From contig JAOWBW010001458.1 in NCBI GenBank assembly GCA_026119855.1, positions 186,001 to 250,000 of the forward strand: a stretch of 64,000 nt of DNA, written 5' to 3'. This stretch comes from Campanula takesimana (Eukaryota; Streptophyta; Magnoliopsida; Asterales; Campanulaceae). Below, in pieces: positions 41,512 through 54,664 of this stretch. Numbering within the stretch: the first letter of the stretch is position 1; every line of letters begins with the position of its first letter. A program made the position numbers and the translations under genes. Under the pieces are notes generated by a model, which did not search any database, was not told the DNA's origin, and worked only from the letters and a program-made list of their open reading frames with translations.

Positions 41512-43785
41512 ATCACTCCCCCTTAAAGAAAATTTGTCCCGAATTTTAGGATAACTTACCAAACGAATCAAACAACTAAGGATACTTTCTTTCTATTTCA
41601 TCCCGAAGCTCCCAAGTTGATTCTTCCACATTATGGTTCCTCCACACAACTCTAACAAGAGGAATACTTTTAGTTCTCAATTCTTGAACTTTAGAATCAA
41701 TCACCTAAACTGGATGCTCCTCATAGGACATACTCGGCTCAATATTCTCGGGAACCTCAGATAACACATGAGATGGATCATACACATACTTTCGAAGCAT
41801 CGAAACATGGAACACATTATGAATCTTGTCAAGAGAAGGAATACAATCCCGATCTCTAACTCTTCCCCATATCTCAAAAGAATTGATATATTAAGCAAAC
41901 TCTACGAGAAGTAAAGGTATATCCCACGAATTCTACGAATCAACTGAACAAGTTCTCAACATGTCCTCAAAAATCTGAATGGTTCTTTCTGACTGACCAT
42001 CTGTCTGAGGATGAAAACATGTACTAAATCCCAATTCTGAATTCAAAGCCTTCTGAATTGCTTACTAAAATCAAGATGTAAATAAGGAACCCATATGCGA
42101 TACCATGCTCGTAGGCATCCCATGAAATCGAACTATCTTCTGAACAAATAAGTAACAACTGGAATTAACATTTATACCCTCAAAATAGATAGGGTGAGAA
42201 AACTTGGTAACCAATCCGCTATCAATCAACATCATTGGTCTCATCTATTCAGTGTAACTCCTTCAATAAAACCTTTCGCAATAGATTCATATCCACTCAG
42301 AAGTCTCAAAGGCTGGTCACAAACCAACTGATCACTGATATTTTACTTCCAGATTATTCGTAGCTCAAGGACTTAGATGAATGCTTAAAATTTCTCGTGT
42401 CAACAAATCAAATGTAACTCTTCAAGTACCTGTATTTGAATTCCGTTATGCATGTTGGTTCCACTAAGTATCGACTACATACTCTGCTACAAAAGTTAAA
42501 GTTCCATCACTAGCAACGAACAAAGTCGTGTTGTCTATCATCGTTCATTCCACTAGAAAATAGTAACACTGATCATATCCTCTAGATAACTGTAATACTA
42601 GTCAAATCCATTAAGCAATATCAATACTGAAGTTGTCATCAACTCTCGTTTCAACAATTAAAAACTCGTTTCACTCTTACCAATCCATTGAGAAAGTGTA
42701 TCTTTCTGTGTCATATAGTTAATGGTGTAGCTACCTTAGAAATCCATCAATGAATCTCTAACCATATGCCAATCTCAACAAGCTACATACCTCTGTTACT
42801 GAAGTGGAATCTTTTCCAATTACTGTTGCTTCCATATTTAAAGAATCAATAACCATGCCTGAATTGAAACTTCCTCAAAATAATATATCCTCTAACAAGA
42901 AGACATAATGCCTTGATTTCATAACTGTTGCCTCTCACAAAGCAATCCAATTACGGCTACAGATACAACTCAGCATATCCAACAATACCACTGAAGTAGT
43001 TGTTAATTCAAACAATATGACCTCAATTTATGATGCCCATACCTGGTATGAAAAACCGTTTTTAAAATATACTCAACTCAAAATTTCAACTGATGATAAT
43101 CACTTCAAGTCAACCACTGAATAAACCACTGATCTCTGAAGTTGATCAACTATATCCCCCATATAAAATAACAAGTGATGATTCGTTATAGCCATCTGGT
43201 TGAGCTCTTAGTATTCAATATACAATCGCAAAGTACCATACCTTTTCATAATAAACAATACTGATACATCCCACGTAGATATACTAAACGTAATGAATCC
43301 CTTGTCAAGAAATATCTCAAGTTGAATCTTCTACTCCTTTAACTCAACCAATGTTATGGATATATTGCACTAGATATCAACACTATAGCATTATACCGAA
43401 CAACTCAAGATAATCCAAGGTTTTCATCAGTCATGTACTACTCAATAGAAAACATATCTGAGATCCCACAAAGGAAGAGTACATTCTCTAGTTTAGCTAT
43501 AGACACTCTGCTGTCAACCCCATAAACCAAATACCAGGCATAACCTTGTGATAAATTTTTTTTCAGACTTTAATGCATAAATAGCATGAATGCTTAACAC
43601 ATATATCTACCACGCTTAATTAAAGCATACTAGCATATAAAACTCCACCACAATAATATCAAAATCTTGCTATGGCAAAATAAATAAACCAGCAAGTAAA
43701 ACATGCTCACAAATTTGCACATCACAAGTGCACAACACTCTATCAATCACCAAACACTCCCCCTTAGGATAGACACCTCTAACAC
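41512..43785 (-). pseudogene. Shattered Gypsy pol remnants
   Basis: Short stretches remain recognisable on the minus strand. FHPQTDGQSERTIQ (about 41970-42020) is the C-side of the integrase core. PENIEPSMSYEEHPVQ with VVWRNHNVEESTWELRDEME (about 41590-41760) is the integrase tail and chromodomain-like end. The region between, where reverse transcriptase and RNase H should be, is full of stops and no YVDD-type motif was found. Confidence 0.65.
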
Positions 43786-45126
43786 CTAAGGTAGAGACTC
43801 AGGAGACTCATGTAATCGAGAAGCAAAATGCACAGACACATAAGAATGCGAAGATCCAGGGTCTATAAGTGTATGTGCCCTCAAACTAGACATAGAAATT
43901 ATACCTCCAATCACATTAGAAGGATCTGAAATCTGTTGTTGATTGATGGCAGAAACACTACCTTGTACCTTAAGCTTCCCTGAAGAATCCCTCTTCTGGC
44001 CCTGAGAAGACCCAATTACACTTCCCGATAACTGATTCTTAAATCTGGAGCAATTCCTCTGAAAGTGACCCAACTGACCACATCTCATACATTTGCCTTG
44101 CTTCTTCCAACATCTTTCTTCTAAATGCCCTTCCTTCCGACAATAGCTACATACTCATTTGCCTTGAGTTCTTCTATTCTGTGGCCCTTGATAAGATTCC
44201 TTAGCTTGCAAAGATGTCCCTTGGTATTCTTTACTATCACCACGCTGGGGTTGTGGTTTTAACTGTCCTCCTCGTTTTGTCACATCTGAGGCTTCAACCT
44301 TGCTTTTATGCTCAACTATATCGTCAATTGTTTTCATTACAGTTTCAAACATACTCCCTCCGTCTCAAATTAAATGTCGTTTTGAGCTTTGACACAATTT
44401 TTAAGAATCCAAATGAAATACCAACATTGCCCTTATTAATAGCTTCGGTTGGTTGTCCTTAAACTCTTAGTGTCCCTAGAACTACCATTCATCTTAAACC
44501 ACTGAAAGAATAAATGTCTAAATTGGTGATCCACTCCATCTCTTTGTAGCCAATAGGAAGATCCAATTTAATGTTATACCTACTTATTGAAGCTTTCCAT
44601 GCATTGCCATAATATCAGTAGAAAAAGATATTCCAAAACAAAACTACTCCATGGATGCTCATCATCAAAAAGGGAACTGAATGCCATTTGGGGAGATTGA
44701 TTTAAATATTGAAATCACACATTTTACAGAAGAAGGTCAAATTGCAGAAAAGATCGGAGTGGTTGATCCATTTCATCTCGACTTTAACACAACTACAGAA
44801 AATATACTTCATTCACCCACTTGTGTGAAGAAGTCAGAAACGTGATGGGAATTGCAGTAGACGAAAATTCCTTTTGGGAACATGGAACCAACATTGATTG
44901 TAGTAGGAGTGCTAGTTAATGACAAGCATATAATCAGTTATGGCAAGGGTAGAACTGGTAGTTCATTCATTTTTTCTTAAAAACGACATCTAATTTGAGA
45001 CATTTTTCCCCCTCAAAACGACATCTAATTTGAGACGGAGGGAGTACCTTGGAACATTGTTCGAACCTCTTCTCTAGCATTACCCAGCCCTGAAGGCCCC
45101 GACTGATCACCCTCTGTTCCAACCAT
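43786..45126 (-). pseudogene. Gypsy gag and protease remnant, MITE-interrupted
   Basis: Gag starts at the ATG at 45126 (MVGTEGDQSGPSGLGNAREE) and reads to 45047, where a MITE intervenes. It resumes in the same frame at 44351 (MFETVMKTIDDIVEHKSK). The bulk of a normal gag core is missing. A TGA at about 44157-44155 precedes two zinc knuckles, CSYCRKEGHLEERC and CMRCGQLGHFQRNC. The following protease region reads AHTLIDPGSSHSYVS; the active site, normally DTG or DSG, is DPG here. The protein cannot be made as one product. Confidence 0.8.
44352..45046. mobile_element. Large Stowaway-type MITE inside Gypsy gag (691 bp)
   Basis: TA duplications (44352-44353, 45045-45046) flank ends ctccctccgtctcaaattaa and taatttgagacggagggag. 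A second inner copy of the end motif (gacatctaatttgaga) is at about 44984-45000. The gag frame is continuous if one TA is counted. At 691 bp it is unusually long for this class. Confidence 0.88.
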
Positions 45127-45220
45127 CTTCAGTGATTATCTGCATAAAATACTCAACGTTACTCACTCTCTACCCAACTACCCTCTTAGGTCACATAGTG
45201 ATTCTAGACCATCTACAACC

Positions 45221-45234
45221 TAGCTCTGATACCA
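45221..45234 (-). other. Primer binding site, initiator-Met tRNA
   Basis: On the minus strand the word TGGTATCAGAGCTA lies two bases inside the 5' LTR. It matches the standard plant initiator-Met primer site and fixes the element's orientation. Confidence 0.88.
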
Positions 45235-45236
45235 AC

Positions 45237-47586
45237 TGTCGCGCCCTAGACCCGTGGTCCTACTTGGCCCCACGCTCGGGACACAATTGGAAGACGTTGT
45301 AAAATACTTTTGAAATTTTTTCAAAATGTACTTTTATAAAGTTTAACAAAATCCACCCTTGAAGTTCAAAGACTTTCACTAACTTTCAAACAAACTTTTC
45401 AAACCACTTTCACAAACGAAAGTATTTAGCCCAAGGCTTACAAACTTTTATACAAATGTACAAACACCGACATTATCCAAAATATAGGTGTTACAAGATG
45501 ATAAAGTCAAGGAAACTCTACCCAAAAGGTTATACATCTATGTAATGTAACCTTGACAAAACTCATATCCCAAACTCTTACCACCACGACGTCCTCCCGT
45601 GCAATTATCCTATTCCCTGGACTCGCCTTTATCTAAAACAATAAACAAATAAGGGGTGAGAATAAATCTCAGTAAGCTACTAAAATGCAACTACGTTACA
45701 TGCTGATATGATAATCATAAAGAAACAATATCAACAAATAATCATATAGCATATAGCACATAACATGAGAGGCTCCCTATCGCCAACCGTCCCATACCGG
45801 TTGGAAATAACGACCAACTCATCATACAACACATAGTGTAGGAGTAAACATTCATACGGGAATACCAAGCCAAGGTTTACCGAATAAACATAACTGTTCG
45901 AGAATACCATCTGAGAAAACCATCTGAGCAGCATAAATAGCTGAAGCCGGGATCCCGAAAACCAAACCATAACCAATAGAACCAAAGTAACCAGAGAGGG
46001 AAATATGACACATAGTCATAACCCAAATGCTCACCAAAGGGAACGATTCATCCCATCCAAGGCCAATCTGGACTGGGAAAATTGAGAAGGCACAGTGGAC
46101 ACCTTATAGTGAACTTGGCTTGTGTGCCACTATAATTCTCCCACCGCCTGACACAGAAGGTACCAATGGAAAACCTTATAGTGAACTTACTTGTACCACT
46201 ATAATTCTCCCATTGCCTGACTCCACAACAAGACCAGCTGGACTTTCCACAAAGAGCACAGTAATAAATACTTGCTAAACAACAACAACCGGGCAATTAT
46301 TCTAAAATAAGGAACCAAGCCAAACACATCACAAAGATTAACCAATCCAAACCACATCAAAAGATGTTCAACAATACCCCATGTAACACTTATTCATATT
46401 CCCTAACACATTTATTCACAAAGGAACCAATTTCAAACACTAGGGTGTTCCACAACAACCCTCTAGGTACTCTAGGATATCACCTAAGACCTAGACCAAG
46501 ATTTAACTCTAATTTACTTGGATTTAAACAACTCAAACTTTTCAGCAGCCCTGGGTGGTCGCCCACACCAGACTGTGCGGCCGCCCAAAACACTCTGTCT
46601 CAAGACAAAAATCTTCCAGATAAGTGTGCGGCCGTACGCCCTATTTGGGCGGCCGCCCAACACACTCGACAGGCCAAAACCAAAATGATTTATACTCCTT
46701 TCGTTTCACCGTCCCAAAAGTATAAATATAATTTTTCTAATATACTAATATACTCATTTAAGGATACTTTCATTCATTTCCCCGTCCCAAGAATAATAGT
46801 ATAATTTTTATAATATACTTATTTAACATTTAACTCAAGTTAATATTTTACCGTCCCACAAGTAGGAGTATACTTTCAAACACTTATACTAACATTCTCA
46901 GGATATAAACATACTCCATATACATACTTGCATACAAACCAAGTCACTTACCCAGTATAATTATACTCCCTTTATCCCAAATAAACAAGTATAACAAATA
47001 TTACCCAATTCACAAAATAACAATTACAAGTATTAGGTATAACATATATGACCATTTTAACATTTAAAGGGGAATTAGTAACTTACATATTTCCGGAAAA
47101 AGTATCGCAGAAATATGTTTTGTTCGGTTAGAAATGACCTACTCAACGCCCTGATCATTTTTATATAATTAGTTTTTAAAACGGATAAGTAAATAAAAAG
47201 AATTAAATCGAAATAGGTTGAACTTACCTTTTCTCTCACCCTAGGAAGAAACGAGGAAAAGTTGCTGAATATGTTGTTGACACAGAGGAAGAAAAGGAAG
47301 ATAAGCATATGAAGATTTTTACCTCAACATTATGTTTTAGTCACTTGACTTTCATTTTTAACACTTAAGTCCATGTAGTTATATTTTTTACAAAGGACCC
47401 TAAAGTTTCAACTTAATCATTTAAATCCTTTAACCATTATTATTACTAACTAAGTAAATAACACAAATAATCATACAATATGTGCAAGTCATAAAATATG
47501 ATGCAACACATAAAATGCACACATAATGTCAAATTAAAATCCCCAAAAATATTAAATAAATAGGAACGGGTTTTGGGGTCGTTACA
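45237..47586 (-). repeat. 5' LTR of the Gypsy element (2350 bp)
   Basis: Runs from TGTCGCGCCCTAGA to GGGGTCGTTACA on the plus strand. Identity to the other LTR is very high by eye, with differences mostly single bases tens of bases apart. Confidence 0.92.
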
Positions 47587-50500
47587 TTTTTGTTATTGCC
47601 AAACAACTCTCAGTTCAATTAATTCATTGGAACCCTGACACCCCCACCCCCTCCCACCATTTTTCACTCTTCCAGGCACTATGTCGAATTGCCATTGTTG
47701 ATCTTCATACGCCGTGTTTTGTAACAAACTTTGCTTTTCAGCGTCTTGTTGTTCTCTTTCTGGAATCTGTGATTATTAGGATTTCATGAGTTGGATTTTG
47801 GTGTCGTTGTTGGGATGGGGACTTTTAGGTTTTCTCTAGGCTTTACTTCAGACTGATTTTTTTTCAAGAACTTTTGTTAATTTTCAGTATTTTAACTCTT
47901 TTCTACTATCCGATCGTCTTAATTCAATTAGTTGGAACCATGGTACTTGTGGTTACTTTTGTGTAGAAATTGGCCATTGGCATTGTGAACGATAAGTTTT
48001 AACTTTTATGATTTGTGAATTTTTTCCACTTTTCTGGACTGACATGTTTGTGAATGTGAAGTGGATGTTGTTTTCGATAATGATTATTTTGATTCTACCA
48101 TATTTTAGACGATAGTAATGATTAGTTCTACTTTTTGTTAAGGTTGGGTTACCGAAAAGAGGGTAGTGGTTACGGATTACTCGAAATAAGAAATTGGGTG
48201 GGGTTAGGGGTTTGACGGGAAAAAGAAAGGTGGGTGGGGTTGGGGGGATATATTGGAGGAAGAAAAGACTGAACTTGGGCGGAAGAGGGTTTGTTTCTTT
48301 ATTTAGTTTTAACACTCATTACATTTGTGTATTTTCAATATTATGGATCCAGTGCAGTATTCTCTGTTTCATCTTCCACTACTATGATGTTGGGTTTACA
48401 ACCTTATTAGTATGATGTTGCATTTACCATCCTAGAAAATGTATGTTGCATTTAGCCTGTAGGGTAGTCAAAATGCGAGTTAAGTACATAGTTTTGATCA
48501 AATGCAGGTGACACTCTCCTTACCGACTTGCATATTCCTCCTCTATGACGAGCAAGAGCAAGAGCTTAGCTAGGGGTGGGACTATTGAGTGAGATTTTCA
48601 TGTCCGTCTTCTTAGCCTCTAGGCTCCTAATTGTTTTATCTTATTGTAACATTTTGGCCCTTGCATTTCAGGTTTAAATCCCTTGCAGTTGGATGCATAA
48701 TTGGATCTATTTTGGTGCAATTGATCCATGCAGTGTTATTACCACAAACTTGGAAACCTAGGCTTCTGACGTCTCAATAGCATACATCTAATGTTCCTTG
48801 ATTTATTAGCTAATAATGCATTGTCATTTTATTTTTGATTTTGATGTGTATGCATATTTTGATGATGATAATAAGTGAAGTTTGTAATTGTTGTTGCAAG
48901 TTCTGGACTTAGAACTTATGCTGCCATAAGTGAAGTTAGTATTTGTTGTGAAAGTTTGACTTATAAAAAGTAGCATTATAGAAGCTTGAAAAGCATGGAG
49001 TCACCTTACAAGCCTACACTTAGTGCCACAAGATTTTTTTTCCTTTACTTTTTATTGTCATAATAAATTAGCGACAGTTGTTTTTGGAAATAATTGAGGC
49101 GTAAGAACGTTCTTTTTGTTTTTCAATTACCAAAACTTTTTGTTTTTCAATTACCAACTTAATCTTTTTTTGTTTAATTCATTTTTTTGGTATACTAAAC
49201 TCTCCATGCTACTTTGTGGCACTCATTCAATACTTTTATGTCATTTAGCCAAAAAATATATATGGGTGTCATCGTCGTTTGTATTGTCACCACTATTGCA
49301 TACTTTCACCGTTGCATACTGACACCGTTTCATACTGTCACCACTTCATACCGGCACCGTGCAATCCGGCACTGGCAAAGTACTAGTTAGGATACAATTG
49401 AGAATATCAGTCCTGTACTTATTTCTGCCTTTTCACTTCCCCTCTAATTCGAATGATATGCGAATCCCCTAGTTGGAGACACTACAGTCAAAGATGAGTA
49501 CTTAGGGCTTGTTTGGTACCCGATTTGGATAAGCAGTATTATTAAGAAGGTGATTATTCGTCCATGTAGTATTAGTACCGGTCATCATAATCCAACACTA
49601 AAATATATAGCTATCTATCTATATAATATTAGAAAGTAGAAACATTTCGAGCTTCCACAACGCGCCACCTCATAATGCCACGTGTCGTCATTCTATTGGT
49701 CGACACGTTTTGGTGCTTTCAACTAAAAAAAAAAAAAAAAACTTACCTTTTAAAGATTTCGAACTGATAAGGAAAGACATTATGATAACACACAAAGAAT
49801 TGATTTGATAGATATTACTATCACATTTCAAATTCAAAATTACGTAAAGATAGCAACAAATTATTCCTTCCTTTCATTCATGTCTAGGTTTTAGACTCTA
49901 ATTTATTTTATTTTATTTTACTTTTCCTTTCAAATTCAATCAGTTTTGATCTAAGGGTTAATTTTTTTATCTACGTAACTTTGAGATCAGCCAATATTGA
50001 AATATAGGCAATTCCTTTTTATTGGTAAGCCATATTTTCCTCTATTTTCCTCTCTAAAATCTTTTGTTGATACTAAAGACTCCGAAAATTCTTTAGATCT
50101 CAACGTAAGTTCATTTTTCAAGGCTTCAATTTGGGCTTCGAGGATCATTTACTGTCACGTAAGATGTTGAACATTCATACTGCATCTTCAACTGTTCCTG
50201 CACTTGGCTTTCCTCTCTAAAATCTTATGTTAAACATGTAGTTTTTTTTTTATTGAATCTTTGATATTATTGATAAATGCCAACTACATATAAAATGCGT
50301 TAGAAAATCATATACCATGTGCAGGTTTTTCCTTCAAGTTCAAAGTTTCTGACCCAGATCCTTGATTAATAGCCTCATTTTGTTTTTCTTCATATTCTTA
50401 TATTTTAATTTCTTTGATTTTAGTTCCCTCTTTTAATATGCTATAGACTTTCGTAGTACTCCCTCCATTCTGTCAAAATTTATTTTTAATCAACACACAT

Positions 50501-51428
50501 TTAAATATATTCTTTTTTTGATATACATTTCTTTTTTGTTTGAGATTTTATAACTTGGATATCAAAAGTTTATTATAAGAGTTTATGGTGGTTGAGAAGT
50601 GTAGAATCAATGTTCGGGATATATATTAGGAAAATACGTTCAAGTTAATGGGTTGTTGCGAAGCTCTTCAGCAAGGTTATACAGGTGATTCAAAGATCAT
50701 AGTAATAATCTCATATCTTTTTGAATTTGATCTTTTAATTATTTTTTCTTTTTATTTATGATTTTGAATTTCTGAAATGTGTATAGAGAAAAGAACTCGA
50801 ACACGAGTTTCTGTCACTCGAATCACAAGTAAGCTCCGTTCTTTCTTTATTTTCTTTCCTTTTCCTAGGTTGATCACGTTTCTAGGTTTGCCGTTTTGAT
50901 CGCTTTGGATACTGTTTAATCGATCTGCTTGTGAATTGAGAAAAGAAATGTGTGTTTTGTGATTAATCATATGCTTATGAATTTTATCTGTAATTTTGAT
51001 AGGAACTCGGTAATTTGGATGTCTTCTATTAACCTGAAGTTGATGCATATGAAATTTCATAATCATTTTTTTTCTTACTTTTTTTTTTTTTTGCTATATA
51101 TATTTTTTTGGGGGTAGGTTACATCTTTGGTTGAATTGTTATGGCTTTTTGAGTCAATGATTGAGTGTTTTATGTTTTGATTTTGGGGTCTGGGGTTGAC
51201 GGCTAAGGGTTAGTTTATCGTATATATATTTTTTCATTGACTTTATTTGGGGAATCAAAATTCGAGTGAATTGGTTTTGTTTTTTAGAAATTTGAATTTG
51301 AGTTTTAGCATCCTCCCTACTTCCATCTATGCCATTTGCGATATAGTCAAACTGCCTAAAATCATCTTTTTGTAAGCAAGAAATGGATCGGATTATGTTT
51401 ATCACCATTAATTTTTTTTTTTTTGCAG

Positions 51429-52244
51429 GTTCTTCATTTTCATTCCAACTCGCCATGGAAGCTTCAATTCTTGCACTTAAATATCTCCATAGCTGGTTTG
51501 TTCTTCACACACTCGACATGACCTTCACCAAAGCCAGTAAACCAGAGTCATTATATGCTCTACCTAATAATAAGGTAACAAAGACAATGCATTTTCAAAT
51601 ATCTATTTTTGCATTTGATCAAAAGTAAATACTACTAACTATGTCTCTAAATATTGTCCCAAGAGTTTTCAAAACTACTTTTGATGAAGAGAAAATTATA
51701 ATTTTTTTATACACTCATTTAGGGACAGAGGGAGTAGCATACATTTTTAAGCTCAAAATTTTTTGATCTAGATTTAACTTTATTTATGAATTACAGGAAA
51801 TGACGGTAACCGGTCGGGTGATCCTTTCGTTTTTTTTTTTCATGTTTGCTACCAGTCTAACTTGGCCAGAATTCACAGAATTTTTTGAGAAGACAGACTT
51901 GAAACCACAAGATAATCCTTATATTTTGCTTCAGGTTTTTACAGTCAAATTGAACGAACTGGTCAATAAATTGAAAGAAGAAAAACTACTTCCTTATTTC
52001 AGTACACGTAAGTTATTGTTTATATAGATAAGCTTTAGTGTTTATTTTTACTATCATTTCCTATGAATTTTTTTGTATAATTAAATAGTTTAGTTAATGA
52101 TACATTCATATAAATACAGGTTTGATGTGCAAGGTGTTTGAGAAGCGAGGTCTTCCCCATGCTCATATTCGTCTTTTTATCAACATTCAAGATCAATCCC
52201 GCATTACCCATGTCGCCAACACGGAAGGATCAACGTTAGGCTAG
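51429..52244 (+). pseudogene. Helitron Rep (HUH endonuclease) exon remnants
   Basis: Three exon-like blocks have splice signals: 51429-51574, 51797-52007 and 52120-52244. The second encodes ATSLTWPEFTEFFEK and VFTVKLNELVNKLKE. The third encodes FEKRGLPHAHIRLFI. Together they match the Helitron N-terminal/Rep region, where GLPHxH is the metal-binding HUH motif. The two join in phase. The downstream catalytic tyrosine region is absent and a TAG ends the third block at 52244. The first block (QLAMEASILALKYLHSW) is not assigned. Confidence 0.65.
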
Positions 52245-52500
52245 AATAAACGTTAGCCAAATTTGTTTCCAGTTTGTTATTGTCTTTTATTTGTTTTTTT
52301 TTAATTTTAAACAATCTTTGTTAGCCTACTGGAACAATCATTATGAATAATGTTAATTTAATTTTGTAATCAACATTGGCTATCTCATGTAATCCGACTC
52401 TTCTTTGGGTAATTTTTATTCTATATTAAAGTTTATTAAATCTAATGAATTATTTAACATAATCAAATTTCGAAATTTGGCACTAACACTTCATTTTCTA

Positions 52501-52865
52501 ATTATTTAAGGGGAAATAGCACATTAGTGCCCCGAAGTTCCACACGAATTGCAATGTAAGTCCCAACGTACCATTTGTTGCAATTTAGTTCATCATGTTA
52601 CCGATTTGTGGCAAAGTGAGGCATTTTTGGATGACCGTTGAATAAATCGAAATGAAGGTGACAAAATGGGTGAAAAACTTAACGGGTTTCTTTGAAAATT
52701 GCATTTCCTACCCCTTCAATTTATTTATTTTATATTTATCACCATTTCGTTAATAATATCATCTATTATGGACTATCAAGTATTACCAGTTATAAAGTTG
52801 AGCTTCCTTTTTTTTTATTTTTTTAATTAAATGTTGAATTCATAATGAGAACTTTTCTTTAAAAA

Positions 52866-52898
<33 letters not shown>

Positions 52899-53970
52899 AC
52901 AATTGCTAAAATAAAGAGAGAAATTTTAACAATAATGTGCAAAATTATCCAAATCCTCACTTAACACACGACTACACGAACCCTTCCTAATTCCTCTCGC
53001 ACAATCACTCATGCCTCACCTTCCACTGCCGACTCCCTGCCATCCTACGCCGCCCCTATTGTCGGTCACCCTCGCCCCCGCTTATTTTTTCTTCTCCGGC
53101 AACAACCTACAAAATATAATCTCTCTGCCTTGGCCGAGAAATCGAACCCCCCAGTCGAGTTTTACCATCTCTGCTGTCCGTCGAAGTTGCCGGAGATGAC
53201 AATTCATCACTGTCAGTGCCATAAAGTATAGCTACAATCTGGGTGATTGTAAATCTGGGTATACATTGTAGATCTGGAAATCTTGGTAATTTCGAAATAA
53301 ATCTGTGAAAAATTAGAATTCGAATTGTTGAATAATATGCTTATGAATGAGTGTTATTTGGGGGATTTTGTGGTAGAGTAAATTTCTTTTGATTAAGAAA
53401 TTGTTCGATTGATTTTTGATGTTATGGATTGTGAGTATGATAACTTAACTTTTAGTTTGGTGCAGTTGTGGGTTAATGGTGGTGGTGTGATGATGAGAAT
53501 GGTGGTGACAGTGGTGATGATTATGGACATGGCGGCGGTAGAGGTGGGTGGTGGTTCGAGATTATTCTTGTTTCTTCCTAATGAGTTTGATTTGAGATTA
53601 AAGATGGAAGGAAATTAAACATATTGACCCCTAATTTTTATACAATTAATATGTGAATTATAGAAGGTTATTGCATATGAAAACAAGTTTGACGAAAAGA
53701 AAAATTGTAACTTTGTATTTGACTAAATGGTTGTAATAGAGAAATTATTGAATTTCAAGGGTGGTAAATGCGCTTTTTAAATAATCATGTTAAGTTTTCC
53801 GTTTATCTCGTTACATCCGTTCAATTTATTTAACGTTCATCCAAAAATGACTAACTTTGCCACTAAATGACAACATGATGAACTAAATTGCAACAAATGG
53901 TACGTTGGGACTTACATTGCAATTCGTGTGAAACTTCGAGGCAGTAATGTGCTATTTGCCCATTATTTAA
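52501..53970. mobile_element. MULE nested in Helitron E (1452 bp)
   Basis: The element is 52510-53961, with an exact 9-bp duplication ATTATTTAA (52501-52509, 53962-53970). TIRs of about 150 bp begin ggggaaatagcacattagtg and gggcaaatagcacattactg. The interior has a (GA)n tract (52873-52898), a C-rich gene-start-like stretch (53000-53200) and a Gly/Val-coding stretch (53409-53618), possibly captured host DNA. No transposase. Confidence 0.88.
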
Positions 53971-54282
53971 CTACTAATTCTTACGTAAATTTAAGCACAC
54001 ACGATTTTCAAAGACAGGTTATTAAGGAAATGATTGTAGTATAATTTTAATTAAGGAAATAAATATTTTTGAATACCAATTCTTATTAAAGTATAAAATG
54101 GATTTGAAATTATCCATACCAAATTTGGCTGCCTTTATTCTAACTATGTCTTTGTTCATATATGCAGTTGTCGTCTCTGTCAAAGGTAAATTCCAAAAAA
54201 AAAAAAAAAAGCAGAAGACACAAATGTGTTGATTAAAAAAAAAGATATTGCTGATAAATAAATAAAAAAAAATCCGTTTTTT

Positions 54283-54428
54283 GAAACAAATAAGTCAAGA
54301 TTTAAATATAAAGTCAAATTAAAATGACTGATTTGATCCTAAAAAGTTGCAATTTTGAACAAGTACTACATTAATCCATACCGAATATAACATCACATTC
54401 TATATTTAAATTGACTTATTTGTTTCAA
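54283..54428. mobile_element. Very small inverted-repeat element (about 146 bp)
   Basis: The words ttgaaacaaataagtcaaga...tttaaatata and, inverted, ttgaaacaaataagtcaat...ttaaatata form a stem of about 30 bp around AT-rich DNA. The family is not recognised. A degraded Stowaway (ctcccttagccagaa to gggacagagggagta) follows at about 54434-54604. Confidence 0.5.
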
Positions 54429-54664
54429 ATTAAACTCCCTTAGCCAGAATATGGGTAGAACACGCATTTATTGTATCACTATAAATGGTGATACAATAAA
54501 TCATTTTTAAATTTTCGTTAAAAGTAATATATTTTATTTAGATTAGAGGTCAAAGTTTGATCAAGTTAACTAACAGTGTCACTTCTGCTGGGACAGAGGG
54601 AGTATTTAATTAATCATTTTTGAGCATTTATTGTTTTAATCTGAATCTATTTTTTTATATACAG

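Larger units (their letters stand above)
39142..47591 (-). mobile_element. Ty3/Gypsy LTR element with intact LTRs and wrecked interior
   Basis: LTRs of 2365 and 2350 bp (39147-41511, 45237-47586) begin TGTCGCGCCC and end GTTACA, flanked by TTTTT on both sides. Read on the minus strand, a clean initiator-Met primer site follows the 5' LTR and a purine tract (complement of atcactccccct) precedes the 3' LTR. The 3.7-kb interior keeps scraps of gag, protease and integrase only. This organisation is that of a non-autonomous chromovirus-like (Tekay/Del type) element. Confidence 0.9.
38369..49386 (+). mobile_element. Helitron D, split by a Gypsy element
   Basis: It begins A|TCTATAATACAAAAGG at 38369 and ends TACTAG|T with CTAG at 49383-49386. 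The last 60 bp (catactgtcaccacttcata, then ccggcaccgtgcaatccggc) match the 3' ends of Helitrons A and B, with a mutated hairpin. Without the Gypsy insertion it is about 2.6 kb. A GC-rich open stretch at 38503-38880 could be a captured gene start, and 47592-49300 looks like intronic DNA; neither is identified. A solitary Stowaway end (gatggagggagta) is at about 39127-39139. Confidence 0.65.

Noticed and set aside
42000..43780. Reverse transcriptase or RNase H of the Gypsy element
   Set aside because: No catalytic YVDD-type motif or sustained frame could be found; called only as pol remnants.
53011..53618. Small frames inside the MULE at 52.5-54.0 kb as genes
   Set aside because: Low-complexity (Pro- and Val/Met-rich) with no recognisable domain; at most captured fragments.
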